Source of the DNA: Caulobacter segnis ATCC 21756 | GTDB lineage: Bacteria > Pseudomonadota > Alphaproteobacteria > Caulobacterales > Caulobacteraceae | Direction of reading: 5' to 3' | Length of the DNA: 64,000 bases | NCBI RefSeq assembly: GCF_000092285.1 | Contig: NC_014100.1 | Location: forward strand, 868,001 to 932,000 | Part shown: piece after piece, positions 35,883-47,071 of the stretch | Position numbering within the stretch: position 1 is the first letter of the stretch | Layout of the letters: the number at the start of each line of letters is the position of its first letter | Notes under the pieces: generated by a model | What the model was told of the DNA's origin: nothing | What the model saw: the letters and a program-made list of their open reading frames with translations, nothing else | Database searches by the model: none | Position numbers and translations under genes: made by a program

Positions 35883-35990
35883 TGTCATCCCGGCCGTAGC
35901 GAAGCGGAGAGCCGGGACCCAGGGGCGGCCTCACCGCGCTTGGCCCCTGGGTCCCGGCTCGGCGCGCTGTCGCGCTTGGCCGGGATGACA
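35883..35990. repeat. Family B repeat, copy 4
   Basis: TGTCATCCCGG...CCGGGATGACA element between DUF983 and the convergent CMD gene; here in a convergent gap, possibly ending both transcripts. Confidence 0.9.
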
Positions 35991-36001
35991 GCTTTAAAGG
36001 C

Positions 36002-36475
36002 TTACACCCCCAGCGTCCCCGCCACCTGCCGCGTCGCCGCGTTCAGGCGGTTCCAGACATTGATCGCCGAGATGCTGATCAGCAGGCCCGCCAGCGCCTT
36101 TTCGTCATAGTGACGCGCGGCCTCGTCCCAGACCTCGTCCGAGACCGGATCGGCCTTGTCGGCGACGCGGGTCACGGCTTCGGCGAGGGCGAGCGCGGCG
36201 CGTTCGGCGTCGGTGAAGTAGGGCGTGTCGCGCCAGCCGGCGACGGTGGCCACGCGTTCGGGGCTCTGGCCGGACTTCAGCGCGCCGCGGGCGTGCATCT
36301 CCAGGCAGACCCCGCAGCCGTTGATCTGGCTGACGCGCAGGTGCAGCAGTTCGTGCAGGGTTTCCGGCACGCCCTCGACGTGCGCGGACTTGGACAGCGC
36401 CATCATCGCCTTCATGGCGTCGGGCAGCAGATAGGCGGGTTGGCTCATCCTGGCGTTTATTTGGCGGGCTTGCAT
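36002..36475 (-). CDS. Carboxymuconolactone decarboxylase/AhpD-like protein
   Basis: 157 aa. The redox motif GCGVCLEMHARGAL (CxxC with downstream His) is of the AhpD type, so a peroxidase-like or disulfide-reducing role is likely; family members are also CMD-annotated. Start 36475 has AAGGAG at 36487-36482. Divergent from an ECF41-like sigma factor; genes of this class are the usual targets of ECF41. Confidence 0.88.
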   Translation of the reverse strand: MQARQINARMSQPAYLLPDAMKAMMALSKSAHVEGVPETLHELLHLRVSQINGCGVCLEMHARGALKSGQSPERVATVAGWRDTPYFTDAERAALALAEAVTRVADKADPVSDEVWDEAARHYDEKALAGLLISISAINVWNRLNAATRQVAGTLGV

Positions 36476-36541
36476 CGCGGGCTCCTTCGGTTTTGCTGAC
36501 GCCGCCGGTCACATCCGGCGATTTCCTTTCGTCGAAGAGGT

Positions 36542-36568
36542 GACGAAGCCCGACGGAGCGATGTGACC
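36542..36568 (-). promoter_or_regulatory. ECF41-type promoter candidate for the CMD gene
   Basis: Minus strand: GGTCACA (36568-36562), 16 bp, then CGTC (36545-36542). From memory ECF41 promoters read TGTCACA at -35 and CGTC at -10. The predicted promoter points to the CMD gene and overlaps the 5' end of the sigma gene. Confidence 0.55.
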
Positions 36569-36569
36569 G

Positions 36570-37427
36570 ATGCCGCCAGAAAATTATCTCGCCGAGCGTT
36601 TCGAGGCCGACCGCGCCCGCCTGCGGGGCGTGGCGTACCGCATGCTGGGCTCGCTGCCCGAGGCCGAGGACGCCGTACAGGAGGCGTGGCTGAGGCTGTC
36701 ACGCACCGGCGCGGACGGCGTCGACAACCTGTCGGCCTGGCTGACGACGGTCACCTCCCGCGTGTGTCTCGACATGCTGCGCGGGCGCAAGGCGCGGCGC
36801 GAGGACGCTATCGACGAGGGCGCGCCCGAGCCGTCGGTCGCCGCCGAAGATGTCGTCGAACGCGAGACGATCCTGGCCGACTCCGTGGGTCTGGCGCTCT
36901 TGGTGGTGCTGCGCAGCCTGACGCCGGCCGAGCGGATCGCCTTCGTGCTGCACGACCTGTTCGACATGCCCTTCGAGCAGATCGCCCCGATCGTCGAGCG
37001 CACGCCCGAGGCCGCCCGTCAGCTGGCCAGCCGCGCCCGTCGCCGCGTGCGGGGCGGCGAGGCGCTGGAGGCGACCCAGACCGCCCAGAAGAGCGTGGTC
37101 GACGCCTTCCTGCTGGCCTCGCGCACCGGCGACCTGGCGGGGCTGATGGCCGTCCTGGCGCCGGACGTGGTGGTCCGCTCCGACGTCCTGGGCGGCGGCG
37201 GCCAGGTGCGCGAACTGCGCGGCGCCGAGAAGGTGGCCAACTTCTACAATGGTCTCGCCCAGACCGCCCGCACGGCCCTGGTCGACGGCGCGATCGGCGC
37301 GGTGGTTGCGCCGCGGGGTCAGCTGGCTCGCGTGCTCGATATCCGCGTCGAGAACGGCCGGATCGTCGAGATCTTCGTCGCCGGCGATCCGGAGCGGTTG
37401 GAAACGGTGGAAGTGGCGCTCGTATGA
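36570..37427 (+). CDS. ECF41-like RNA polymerase sigma factor with C-terminal SnoaL-like domain
   Basis: 285 aa. Sigma2 (RGVAYRMLGSLPEAEDAVQEAWLRL) and sigma4 (LTPAERIAFVLHDLFDMPFEQIAPIVERTPEAARQLASRARRRV) are followed by a ~110-aa NTF2/SnoaL-like domain, the ECF41/SigJ layout that controls activity without a separate anti-sigma. Motif variants: GAPEP where WLPEP is usual, LGGGGQ where DGGGK is usual, and GDPERL near the C-terminus resembling NPDKL. Target: the divergent CMD/AhpD-like gene. Confidence 0.85.
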   Translation: MPPENYLAERFEADRARLRGVAYRMLGSLPEAEDAVQEAWLRLSRTGADGVDNLSAWLTTVTSRVCLDMLRGRKARREDAIDEGAPEPSVAAEDVVERETILADSVGLALLVVLRSLTPAERIAFVLHDLFDMPFEQIAPIVERTPEAARQLASRARRRVRGGEALEATQTAQKSVVDAFLLASRTGDLAGLMAVLAPDVVVRSDVLGGGGQVRELRGAEKVANFYNGLAQTARTALVDGAIGAVVAPRGQLARVLDIRVENGRIVEIFVAGDPERLETVEVALV

Positions 37428-37429
37428 TC

Positions 37430-37541
37430 CCTCTCCCCCTGCGGGAGAGGGGGGCCCGAAGGGCCGGGTGAGGGGTCTCTCCGCCTGTGCGACCCCTCAT
37501 CCGTCGGCTGCGCCGACACCTTCTCCCGCAAGAGGAGAAGG
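37430..37541. repeat. Family A repeat, copy 7 (divergent)
   Basis: CTCTCCCCCTGCGGGAGAGG...CTTCTCCCGCAAGAGGAGAAG, two GC-rich hairpins with the shared core GACCCCTCATCCGTC. In the convergent gap between the sigma gene and the PHA-system gene; may terminate both. Confidence 0.6.
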
Positions 37542-37543
37542 AA

Positions 37544-37852
37544 TTACTTCAACAGCAGCTGCCCGCGCCGGCTCAGCTCGTCCTTGATCTTGCCGGCGGC
37601 CATGCCCAGCAGGCCCGGCAGGCTGACGTCGAGGCGGGCGTGGTCGTCCAGCACCTGGACGATGCCCGTGATCGTCTGGCCCATGGCGGCGGCCGAGAAG
37701 TTCAGGGTGTCGCCCGACCAGCTCTGGGTGAAGCGGCTGGGATCGCCGCCGGGGATCTGGCCGGCCATCTGCGAGAACCCTTCCTCCAGGCGGCGCTTGG
37801 CCTCGGCCGCGCCCAGCTGGTGGGGGATGTTGATGCTGACGGTCTTGGCCAT
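37544..37852 (-). CDS. Polyhydroxyalkanoic acid system family protein
   Basis: 102 aa, close to the known length of this family, with a strand-rich SwissProt-like pattern: SINIPHQLGAAEAKRRLEEGFSQMAGQ then SWSGDTLNFSAAAMGQTITGIVQVLDD and a C-terminal GLLGMAAGKIKDELSRR. Family proteins are linked to PHA granules or steroid/lipid-binding and are sometimes annotated as such; exact role unclear. Single gene. Confidence 0.75.
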   Translation of the reverse strand: MAKTVSINIPHQLGAAEAKRRLEEGFSQMAGQIPGGDPSRFTQSWSGDTLNFSAAAMGQTITGIVQVLDDHARLDVSLPGLLGMAAGKIKDELSRRGQLLLK

Positions 37853-37970
37853 GACGATCCTCTGAAAGCTCGCCCGGTGAAACGCGAACCGGACGCCCCG
37901 GTTCTATACGTCCGTTTCTGGCGCAGGCGAAGGCCAAGGTGTCCTCAGTGACATGAGGGACGCAGACGAC

Positions 37971-38177
37971 ATGACCGACTTCGCCATCACCCCGCCCTTC
38001 GCCGCGCCGCGCCGTTTCACCCGCCCGGGCCGTCCCGCGGGCCTGCTGGGCGCGATCCACTATGCCGGTGTTCTGCTGGTCTGGGCGGCGCTGTTCGTCG
38101 TCGACCGCCCCCTGGCGCTGAAGGTGATGGCCGAGCGTCGCGCGGACTCGCCGATCCCGCGTCGCTGGGGCTGGTAG
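37971..38177 (+). CDS. Small single-pass membrane protein of unknown function
   Basis: 68 aa. One hydrophobic segment GLLGAIHYAGVLLVWAALFVV near residues 25-45, then a basic tail ending in PRRWGW. ATG 37971 is favoured by GAGGGA about 10 nt upstream; ATG 37953 is possible. No family recognised. Confidence 0.5.
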   Translation: MTDFAITPPFAAPRRFTRPGRPAGLLGAIHYAGVLLVWAALFVVDRPLALKVMAERRADSPIPRRWGW

Positions 38178-38217
38178 GGGCTGTTCGGAAAGGCCGAACG
38201 GCGCCATCCCTGCGGGC

Positions 38218-39219
38218 ATGTCGATCGTCGTTTCCGCCCGCCCGGTCTCGCATCCGCTGAAGGCCCCGTTCCGCATCTCGCGCGGGGTCAAGACCGCCGC
38301 CGAGGTGGTCGAGGTGACCGCCGCCGCCGACGGCCATGTCGGGCGCGGGGAGAGCGTGCCCTACGCCCGCTACGGCGAGACGGTCGACAGCGTACTGGCC
38401 CAGCTGGCGCCGGCGCTCTCCGCCGCCGATCCCGAGGCGGCCTGCGCGGTTCTGCCGCCGGGCGCGGCCCGCAACGCCCTCGACCTCGCGCTCTGGGACC
38501 TGCGCGCCCGCCGCACCGGCGTCAGCGTCGCGACGGCCACCGGCCTTCCGATCCCGACCGACCTCGTCACCGCCGTCACGGTCAGCCTCGATACGCCCGA
38601 GGCCATGGAGGCCGCCGCCCGCGCCGTGGCCGACGCGCCGCTGATCAAGATCAAGCTGTCGGCCGAGAACCCCGCCGCCCGCCTTCGCGCCGTGGCGGCC
38701 GCCGCGCCGAACGCCCGCTTCATCGTCGATCCGAACGAGGGCTGGACCTTCGACATCCTGCGCGACCTCAAGCCTCTGTTGGGCGACCTGCCGATCGCCC
38801 TGGTCGAGCAGCCGCTGCCCGCCGGCCAGGACCAAGCGCTGGAGGGCTGGGACCCGCCGTTCACGGTCTGCGCCGACGAAAGCGTCCATGTCGGCGGCGA
38901 TCTGGCGGCCCTGCGCGGTCGCTACCAGGCGGTCAATCTGAAGCTCGACAAGACCGGCGGCCTGACCGAGGCGCTCGCCCTGCTGAATGCCGCGCGGTCG
39001 CTCGGCTTCCAGGTGATGACCGGCTGCATGGTCGCCTCGTCCCTGGGCGTCGCGCCGGCGCTGCACCTGGGCGGGGCCAGTGACTTCGCGGACCTGGATG
39101 GGCCTTGGTGGCTGGCCGTGGACCATCCCGGCGGCCTGCGGGTGGACCGGGGCCGGATCACGCCGCCGAAGCCGGGGTTCTGGGGGGATGGGGTGCAGGC
39201 GGAAGGGCTGTGGCTGTAG
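38218..39219 (+). CDS. Dipeptide epimerase (L-Ala-D/L-Glu epimerase-like), enolase superfamily
   Basis: 333 aa. The enolase-superfamily order is clear: KIK in LIKIKLSAE (catalytic Lys), DPNEGW, EQPL and ADES (three metal ligands), then the second Lys in NLKLDKTGGL and the C-terminal DLDGP. This arrangement is that of muropeptide recycling L-Ala-D/L-Glu epimerases. Likely recycles cell-wall dipeptides or other dipeptides; starts 41 bp after the small membrane protein gene. Confidence 0.88.
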   Translation: MSIVVSARPVSHPLKAPFRISRGVKTAAEVVEVTAAADGHVGRGESVPYARYGETVDSVLAQLAPALSAADPEAACAVLPPGAARNALDLALWDLRARRTGVSVATATGLPIPTDLVTAVTVSLDTPEAMEAAARAVADAPLIKIKLSAENPAARLRAVAAAAPNARFIVDPNEGWTFDILRDLKPLLGDLPIALVEQPLPAGQDQALEGWDPPFTVCADESVHVGGDLAALRGRYQAVNLKLDKTGGLTEALALLNAARSLGFQVMTGCMVASSLGVAPALHLGGASDFADLDGPWWLAVDHPGGLRVDRGRITPPKPGFWGDGVQAEGLWL

Positions 39220-39230
39220 CTTAGTTTGCC

Positions 39231-39363
39231 TTCCTCCCCCTCTGGGGGAGGGGGACCGCCGAACGGCGGTGGAGGGGGCTTTGGCTCGCAGACCCGCTTC
39301 GCGGACCCCCTCCGTCTCGATGCGTATTCGCATCGAGCCACCTCCCCCTAATGGGGAGGAAGG
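39231..39363. repeat. Family A repeat, copy 8 (CTTCCTCCCC-end subtype)
   Basis: Ends TTCCTCCCCCTC and CTAATGGGGAGGAAGG, with CCCCCTCCGTCTCGATG and ATTCGCATCGAG in the core. In the convergent gap between the epimerase and the HxlR gene. Confidence 0.85.
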
Positions 39364-39375
39364 TTGTCAGTCAGC

Positions 39376-40317
39376 TCACGCCAGCCGCGTATTCCCCACA
39401 TCCACCGCGCCCTCGCACGCGCCACACCGCACCACCGGCTCCAATCGCGCCCCACAGCGGTGTGTCAGGATTTCCGGACTTCCCTCGCTTCCCGCCAGCC
39501 AGCGATCGCCCCAAGCCATCAGCGCCGCGATGAGCGGAAAAAGGTCGCGGCCTTCCCGGGTCAGGCGATACTCCCAGCGCTCCGGCCGTTCCTGGTAGCG
39601 AACCCGCTCCAGCATGCCGCGCTCGACAAGGCGTCCCAGGCGGTCGGTCAGGATGTTGCTGGCGACCTTCAGCTCCGCCTGGAAATCGGTGAAGCGGCGA
39701 TGGCCGTAGAAGGCCGCGGCCAGGACGTGGGCGGTCCAGCGGTCGCCCAGCACCTCGATCCCGCGCTCCAGCATCGGATGCAGCGACGGGCCGCCGACAT
39801 CGTCGTGGCGGGCGCGGCGCGAGTGGCGGGCGGGCGGGGCGGGCTCCAGGCCCGCGCCGGGACCCGGAGAGACCGTGACGTCGCGCACCTTCACCGCTTC
39901 GCCACAGGCCTTGCAGACCAGGACCGGGCGCAGAGGCTGGCCGCAGGTCTGGTGGACGATCTGGTGCGACGGACACTCCGGATCGAAGCGCCAGCGCATC
40001 TCCCAGCCCAGCAGCATCAGCGCCGAGTCGTAGAGATCGCGGCCCATCGGCGTCAGGCGGTACTCGTGGCGCGGCGGGCGGGCCTGATACTGGACCCGCG
40101 CCAGGACGCCCGCGGTCTCGAGCCGCTTCAATCGGTCGGTCAGCAGCGAGCGCGCCACGCCGGTCATCGCCGCGAAGCCGTCGAAGCGCTTCACGCCCAT
40201 GAAGGCGGCGTACAGGATCAGCAGGGTCCAGCGGTCGCCGATCAGGTTCAGCGCGCGGGCGGCTGAACTGCGGCGGACCAGGGCCGTCGTCGCGGCGGGG
40301 ACCTCTTGAGGGGCCAT
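39376..40317 (-). CDS. Tandem HxlR-family regulator (two HxlR domains in one chain)
   Basis: 313 aa, about three times a normal HxlR (~110). Residues ~10-110 (ALNLIGDRWTLLILYAAFMGVKRFDGF...LLTDRLKRLETAGVLARVQYQARPPRHEYRLTPMGRDLY) and ~185-285 (IEVLGDRWTAHVLAAAFYGHRRFTDF...ILTDRLGRLVERGMLERVRYQERPERWEYRLTREGRDLF) are two clear HxlR winged-helix domains. Each is followed by a small Cys-rich segment (TCGQPLRPVLVCKACGEAV and RCGARLEPVVRCGACEGAV), probably zinc-binding. Divergent from a thiolase gene. Confidence 0.88.
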   Translation of the reverse strand: MAPQEVPAATTALVRRSSAARALNLIGDRWTLLILYAAFMGVKRFDGFAAMTGVARSLLTDRLKRLETAGVLARVQYQARPPRHEYRLTPMGRDLYDSALMLLGWEMRWRFDPECPSHQIVHQTCGQPLRPVLVCKACGEAVKVRDVTVSPGPGAGLEPAPPARHSRRARHDDVGGPSLHPMLERGIEVLGDRWTAHVLAAAFYGHRRFTDFQAELKVASNILTDRLGRLVERGMLERVRYQERPERWEYRLTREGRDLFPLIAALMAWGDRWLAGSEGSPEILTHRCGARLEPVVRCGACEGAVDVGNTRLA

Positions 40318-40379
40318 GCTGCTTGGTGGGACGCTTCGGCGCGGCGTGTCAACGGCGTGGACTTCGGAGAGGTCGCTTG

Positions 40380-40409
40380 TATAATCGAACTAACTAGAAA
40401 ACGGGAGGA
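40380..40409 (+). promoter_or_regulatory. Consensus -10 and Shine-Dalgarno of the thiolase gene
   Basis: TATAAT at 40380-40385 is a perfect housekeeping -10; no clear -35 is visible at the usual spacing, suggesting activator dependence or control. GGGAGGA at 40403-40409 is the ribosome binding site six bases before ATG 40416. Confidence 0.6.
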
Positions 40410-40415
40410 GCCGGC

Positions 40416-41639
40416 ATGGTCTATGTGCTGGGCGGCTGGCAGAGCGACTTCGCCGCCAACTGGGCCCGCGAGGGCAAGGAGCTGGCCGACGCCTTCGCGG
40501 AGGCCGTGGGGCAGGGGCTGGCGGCCGTCGACCTCGACCCCGAAGACGTCGAGACCGGCCACGTCGGCAATTTCGCCGCCGAGCTGTTCGCGGGTCAGGG
40601 CCTGCTGGGCGGCATGTTCGGCCTGGTCCACCCCGCCTTCGACGGGCTGCCGACCGCGCGGCACGAGGCGGCCTGCGCCTCGGGCAGCGTCGCGGTGCTG
40701 GCCGCCACCGCCGAGATCGAGGCCGGGCGCTACGACCTGGCCTGCGTCGTCGGGATCGAGCAGATGCGCAACGTCCCCGGCCAGAAGGCGGCCGAGAACC
40801 TGGGCAGCGCCGCTTGGGCCGGCCACGAGTTCCAGGACGCCCGCTTCCTGTGGCCGCGCGCCTTCTCAGACCTCGCCGACGAGTACGACCGCCGCTATGG
40901 CCTCCGTTACGAGCACTTGATGGGCATCGCCGAGGTCAATTTCGCCAACGGCCGGCGCAATCCCAACGCCCAGACGCGCAGCTGGAATTTCGGCCCCGAG
41001 GCCTTCACCGCCGACGACGCCGCCAATCCCGTGGTCGAGGGCCGCACGCGCAAGCAGGACTGCGGCCAGGTCACCGACGGGACCGCCGTGGTGTTCCTGG
41101 CCTCCGCGGCGCGCGCCAAGGCCTATGCCGACGAGCGCGGCATCGCGCTGGACAGCATCCCGCGCATCAAGGGCTGGGGCCATCGCTCGGCGCCGCTGAG
41201 CTACGCCCGTAAGGTCGAGGCCAGCCGCGACGAGCCTTACGTTTTCCCGCAGGTGCGGCGCGCCATCCTCGACGCCCGCGCCCGGGCTGGCATCGCGCCG
41301 GACGTCTCCGGGATCGACGCGGTCGAGACCCACGACTGTTTCACCGCCACCGAATACATGGCCATCGACCACCTGGGCCTGACCGCGCCCGGCGAGAGCT
41401 GGAAGGCGATCGAGGCGGGCGACATCGCGATGGGCGGCAAGCTGCCGATCAATCCGTCTGGGGGCTTGATTGGCACGGGGCATCCGGTCGGCGCGACCGG
41501 GGCGCGGATGCTGCTCGACGCCTGGAAGCAGACCTCGGGCCAGGCCGGCGACTATCAGGTCGAGGGCGCGCGGACGGTGCAGACCCTGAACATCGGCGGC
41601 TCGACCACGACGACGGTGAGTTTCGTCGTGGGGACGTGA
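40416..41639 (+). CDS. Thiolase-superfamily protein (SCP2-thiolase type)
   Basis: 407 aa acyl-CoA thiolase-like enzyme. The nucleophile Cys is in EAACASGS; the C-terminal GHPVGATGARM gives the active-site His, and HDCF in AVETHDCFTATEYM is the mark of the SCP2-type subfamily, which lacks the classical CxG near the C-terminus. Likely a 3-ketoacyl-CoA thiolase for lipids, steroids or branched acyl chains. Divergent from the tandem HxlR regulator, a typical regulator-target pair. Confidence 0.85.
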   Translation: MVYVLGGWQSDFAANWAREGKELADAFAEAVGQGLAAVDLDPEDVETGHVGNFAAELFAGQGLLGGMFGLVHPAFDGLPTARHEAACASGSVAVLAATAEIEAGRYDLACVVGIEQMRNVPGQKAAENLGSAAWAGHEFQDARFLWPRAFSDLADEYDRRYGLRYEHLMGIAEVNFANGRRNPNAQTRSWNFGPEAFTADDAANPVVEGRTRKQDCGQVTDGTAVVFLASAARAKAYADERGIALDSIPRIKGWGHRSAPLSYARKVEASRDEPYVFPQVRRAILDARARAGIAPDVSGIDAVETHDCFTATEYMAIDHLGLTAPGESWKAIEAGDIAMGGKLPINPSGGLIGTGHPVGATGARMLLDAWKQTSGQAGDYQVEGARTVQTLNIGGSTTTTVSFVVGT

Positions 41640-41644
41640 GCCGT

Positions 41645-41780
41645 TCTTCCTCCCCATTAGGGGGAGGTGGCGCGGCGCGAATACGCGCCGTGACGGAGGG
41701 GGTCGCGAAGCGCCCGCCCTGCGGCGGCCGACCCCCTCCACCGCCGTTCGGCGGTCCCCCTCCCCCTAATGGGGAGGAAG
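41645..41780. repeat. Family A repeat, copy 9 (CTTCCTCCCC-end subtype)
   Basis: Ends CTTCCTCCCCATTAGG and CCTAATGGGGAGGAAG are inverse copies; internal CGAATACGCGCCGTGACGG and GCGGTCCCCC match copies 5 and 8, in the opposite orientation. Fills most of the thiolase-DUF1295 gap. Confidence 0.88.
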
Positions 41781-41835
41781 AAATCCGTTTCGCCCCGCCG
41801 CCCGTATCAACCGCATCTTCCGCCCAGAGCCCTCC

Positions 41836-42621
41836 ATGCCCCTCCTGACCGTCCTCGCCGTCAACGCCGCCGTCTCGGCGGTCGCGTTCCTGGTCCTATG
41901 GGCCGTCAGCCTGAGGACCCGGGACGTCAGCTTCATCGACGCCTGGTGGGGGCCGAGCATGGCGCTGCTAGCCTGGAGCACGCTGTTGCAGGGGCCGCAT
42001 ACCCCGCACGGGCTGCTGTTGACCGGGCTCTGCACCCTGTGGGCGGCGCGGCTGGGCGGGTATCTGTTCTGGCGCTGGCGCAAGCACGGCGCGGACCGCC
42101 GCTATGTCGCGATCTTCGCCCACTACGAGAAGACCAAGCGGTGGAACTTCGCCACCACCTCGCTGATCATCGTTTTCGGCCTACAGGCGGTGCTGGGCTA
42201 TGTCGTCGCCCTGCCGGTGCAGTTGGGGCAAGGGCCGGGCGCGCTGGGCGCGCTGGCCTATGCTGGCGCGGCGCTGGCCATCGTCGGCATCCTGTTCGAG
42301 ACCATCGGCGACGCCCAGCTCACCGCCTTCAAGGCCAATCCGGACAACGCCGGCAAGGTCATGGACCAGGGCCTGTGGCGCTACACTCGCCACCCGAACT
42401 ATTTCGGCGACGCCTGCGTCTGGTGGGGTCTCTACCTGATCGCCGCCGAGACGGGCCTGGGCGCCTGGGCGCTGCCGGGTCCGGTGCTGATCACCTTCCT
42501 GCTGACCAAGTGGAGCGGCGTGCCGACCACCGAGGGCAAGATGAAGAAGTCCAAGCCGGGCTATGCGGAGTACGTGGCGCGGACCAGCGGGTTCGTGCCG
42601 TGGTTTCCGAAGAAGGTCTAG
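41836..42621 (+). CDS. DUF1295 membrane protein (steroid 5-alpha-reductase/ICMT-like fold)
   Basis: 261 aa with about five hydrophobic segments. The C-terminal GLWRYTRHPNYFGDACVWWGLYL is the signature of isoprenylcysteine methyltransferase/steroid-reductase-like enzymes and holds the NAD(P)H or SAM site. Function in bacteria unknown. The TAG stop (42619-42621) overlaps the first two bases of a family A repeat. Confidence 0.85.
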   Translation: MPLLTVLAVNAAVSAVAFLVLWAVSLRTRDVSFIDAWWGPSMALLAWSTLLQGPHTPHGLLLTGLCTLWAARLGGYLFWRWRKHGADRRYVAIFAHYEKTKRWNFATTSLIIVFGLQAVLGYVVALPVQLGQGPGALGALAYAGAALAIVGILFETIGDAQLTAFKANPDNAGKVMDQGLWRYTRHPNYFGDACVWWGLYLIAAETGLGAWALPGPVLITFLLTKWSGVPTTEGKMKKSKPGYAEYVARTSGFVPWFPKKV

Positions 42622-42752
42622 CGCCCCCTCCGTCGCGCCGCGTATCCGCGTCGCGCCACCTCCCCCGCTTGGCGGGTGAGGAGGACCCTGCATCCTCCCT
42701 CGTGTAACGGGGGAGGTGGATCGGCGCGAAGCGCCGAGACGGAGGGGGCGCT
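42620..42752. repeat. Family A repeat, copy 10
   Basis: Ends AGCGCCCCCTCC (42620-42631) and GGAGGGGGCGCT (42741-42752). Both convergent neighbours end at its borders: the DUF1295 TAG at the left and the DUF72 TAA (42754-42752 on the minus strand) at the right. Confidence 0.95.
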
Positions 42753-43504
42753 TACGCCGCCCGCAGCTTCCCGATCAACGCCATCGCCGCCGCCGGATTG
42801 CGCACCTTCGCCCCGGCGATGAAGTAGGCGAACACGTCCCCGCGCTGGGCCCATTCCCGGGCCTGCTTGGCGATCCCGTCCAGCTCGTCCGAGGTCATGC
42901 CCGTCGGCTCGTCCGGCTTGCTCGACATCAGGCGGGCGTAGGTGAAGTCGGCGGTGGGCTGGTCGATGCAGGGCCAGGTCGGCTCCTCGTCGTCGACGGC
43001 GTAGACGATGGCCGCGCCGTACTGGGCGGCCAGATCGTAGAACTCCTGGCAGGCGAAGGTCGGGCTGCGGACCTCCAGCGCGTGGCGCAGCCGCAGGCCC
43101 TTCAACTCCTTCGGCAGCAATTTGAGGAAACCCTCGAAATCCGCCGGATCGAACTTCTTGGTCGCCATGAACTGCCAGTTGATAGGGCCAAGCTTCGGGC
43201 CCAGTTCCTCGAGCCCCTGGGACAGGAATTTCTCGAGCGAGTCGTTGTTCTCCGACAGCACGCGGCGGTTGGTGCAGAACCGGCTGGCCTTGACCGAGAA
43301 CACGAAGTCGTCCGGCGTCTCGTCGCGCCACTTCTGCCAGCTGTTGGGCTTGCAGGTCGAATAGTAGGTGCCGTTGATCTCGATGCTGGTCAGCTTGGAC
43401 GAGGCGTATTTCAGCTCGTCCTTCTGCTTGAGATCGTCGGGATAGAAGGTCCCGCGCCAGGGCTCGAACGTCCAGCCGCCGATGCCGGTTCGGATCTTGC
43501 CCAT
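42752..43504 (-). CDS. DUF72 family TIM-barrel protein
   Basis: 250 aa. GIGGWTFEPWRGTFYPDDL at the N-terminus and FVFSVKASRF, plus EVRSPTFACQEFYDL, match DUF72 proteins, a TIM-barrel family of unknown biochemical role (YecE relatives). ATG 43504 follows AAGGGAAC; the longer frame upstream reads through another repeat and is rejected. The TAA stop is completed by the repeat at 42752. Confidence 0.9.
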   Translation of the reverse strand: MGKIRTGIGGWTFEPWRGTFYPDDLKQKDELKYASSKLTSIEINGTYYSTCKPNSWQKWRDETPDDFVFSVKASRFCTNRRVLSENNDSLEKFLSQGLEELGPKLGPINWQFMATKKFDPADFEGFLKLLPKELKGLRLRHALEVRSPTFACQEFYDLAAQYGAAIVYAVDDEEPTWPCIDQPTADFTYARLMSSKPDEPTGMTSDELDGIAKQAREWAQRGDVFAYFIAGAKVRNPAAAMALIGKLRAA

Positions 43505-43570
43505 GTGCGGATGTTCCCTTGATGTTCTCGCGGAAATTAGGCGAGGTTTCGCGGGGCGTCGAGAGACAAT

Positions 43571-43693
43571 AGCGCCCCCTCCGTCACGATGCTGACGCAT
43601 CGTGACACCTCCCCCGCGATGCGGGTGAGGACGAGCTTCATCCTCCCCCCGTGCAACGGGGGAGGGGGACCGCGAAGCGGTGGAGGGGGCGCT
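43571..43693. repeat. Family A repeat, copy 11
   Basis: Ends AGCGCCCCCTCC (43571-43582) and GGAGGGGGCGCT (43682-43693). Between sdaA (ends 43704) and DUF72 (begins 43504), both on the minus strand. Confidence 0.95.
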
Positions 43694-43703
43694 CACGAGG
43701 TCC

Positions 43704-45092
<1,389 letters not shown>

Positions 45093-45118
45093 GGGGTGCT
45101 TCGCGTCAAAATAAACTT

Positions 45119-45219
45119 GTCATCCCGGCCGCAGCGAAGCGGAGAGCCGGGACCCAGGGGCAACCGCGGTGCGCCGGCCCTGGGTCCCGGATAGCCTCTA
45201 CGAGGCTTCCGGGATGACA
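45119..45219. repeat. Family B repeat, copy 5
   Basis: Same palindromic element (GTCATCCCGG...CCGGGATGAC) between the M28 peptidase stop and the sdaA start. Confidence 0.9.
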
Positions 45220-45232
45220 AGAAAAGTTAGGC

Positions 45233-46888
<1,656 letters not shown>

Positions 46889-46965
46889 CGCAACTCCATC
46901 CGGGAGCAAATTTTGTCGTCGAGCGGGGGAACGTAGCTGGCGTTTTTGAAGGTCGCCAGCGCTAC

Positions 46966-47068
46966 TTGCCCCCACCTGACCGCTTCGCGGTCGTCCGCCC
47001 CCGGAGGGGGCGGAAGGCGCGCGTCCTTCTTCCCCCTCCGGGGGAGGAGCGCGAAGCGCGGAGGGGGT
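46966..47068. repeat. Family A repeat, copy 12 (variant)
   Basis: Inverse-oriented relative of copy 4: CTGACCGCTTCGCGG, GTCCGCCCCCGGAGG and GCGCGGAGGGGG. Between the D-amino-acid aldolase-like gene (stop 47072) and the M28 peptidase gene. Confidence 0.75.
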
Positions 47069-47071
47069 GAG

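Noticed and set aside
40416..41639. Thiolase without C-terminal catalytic Cys as a possible inactive enzyme
   Set aside because: SCP2-type thiolases use the HDCF Cys, which is present; the lack of CxG is normal for this subfamily.
43505..43696. 64-residue N-terminal extension of DUF72
   Set aside because: Reads through the family A copy 11; DUF72 family proteins begin at the GIGGW motif.
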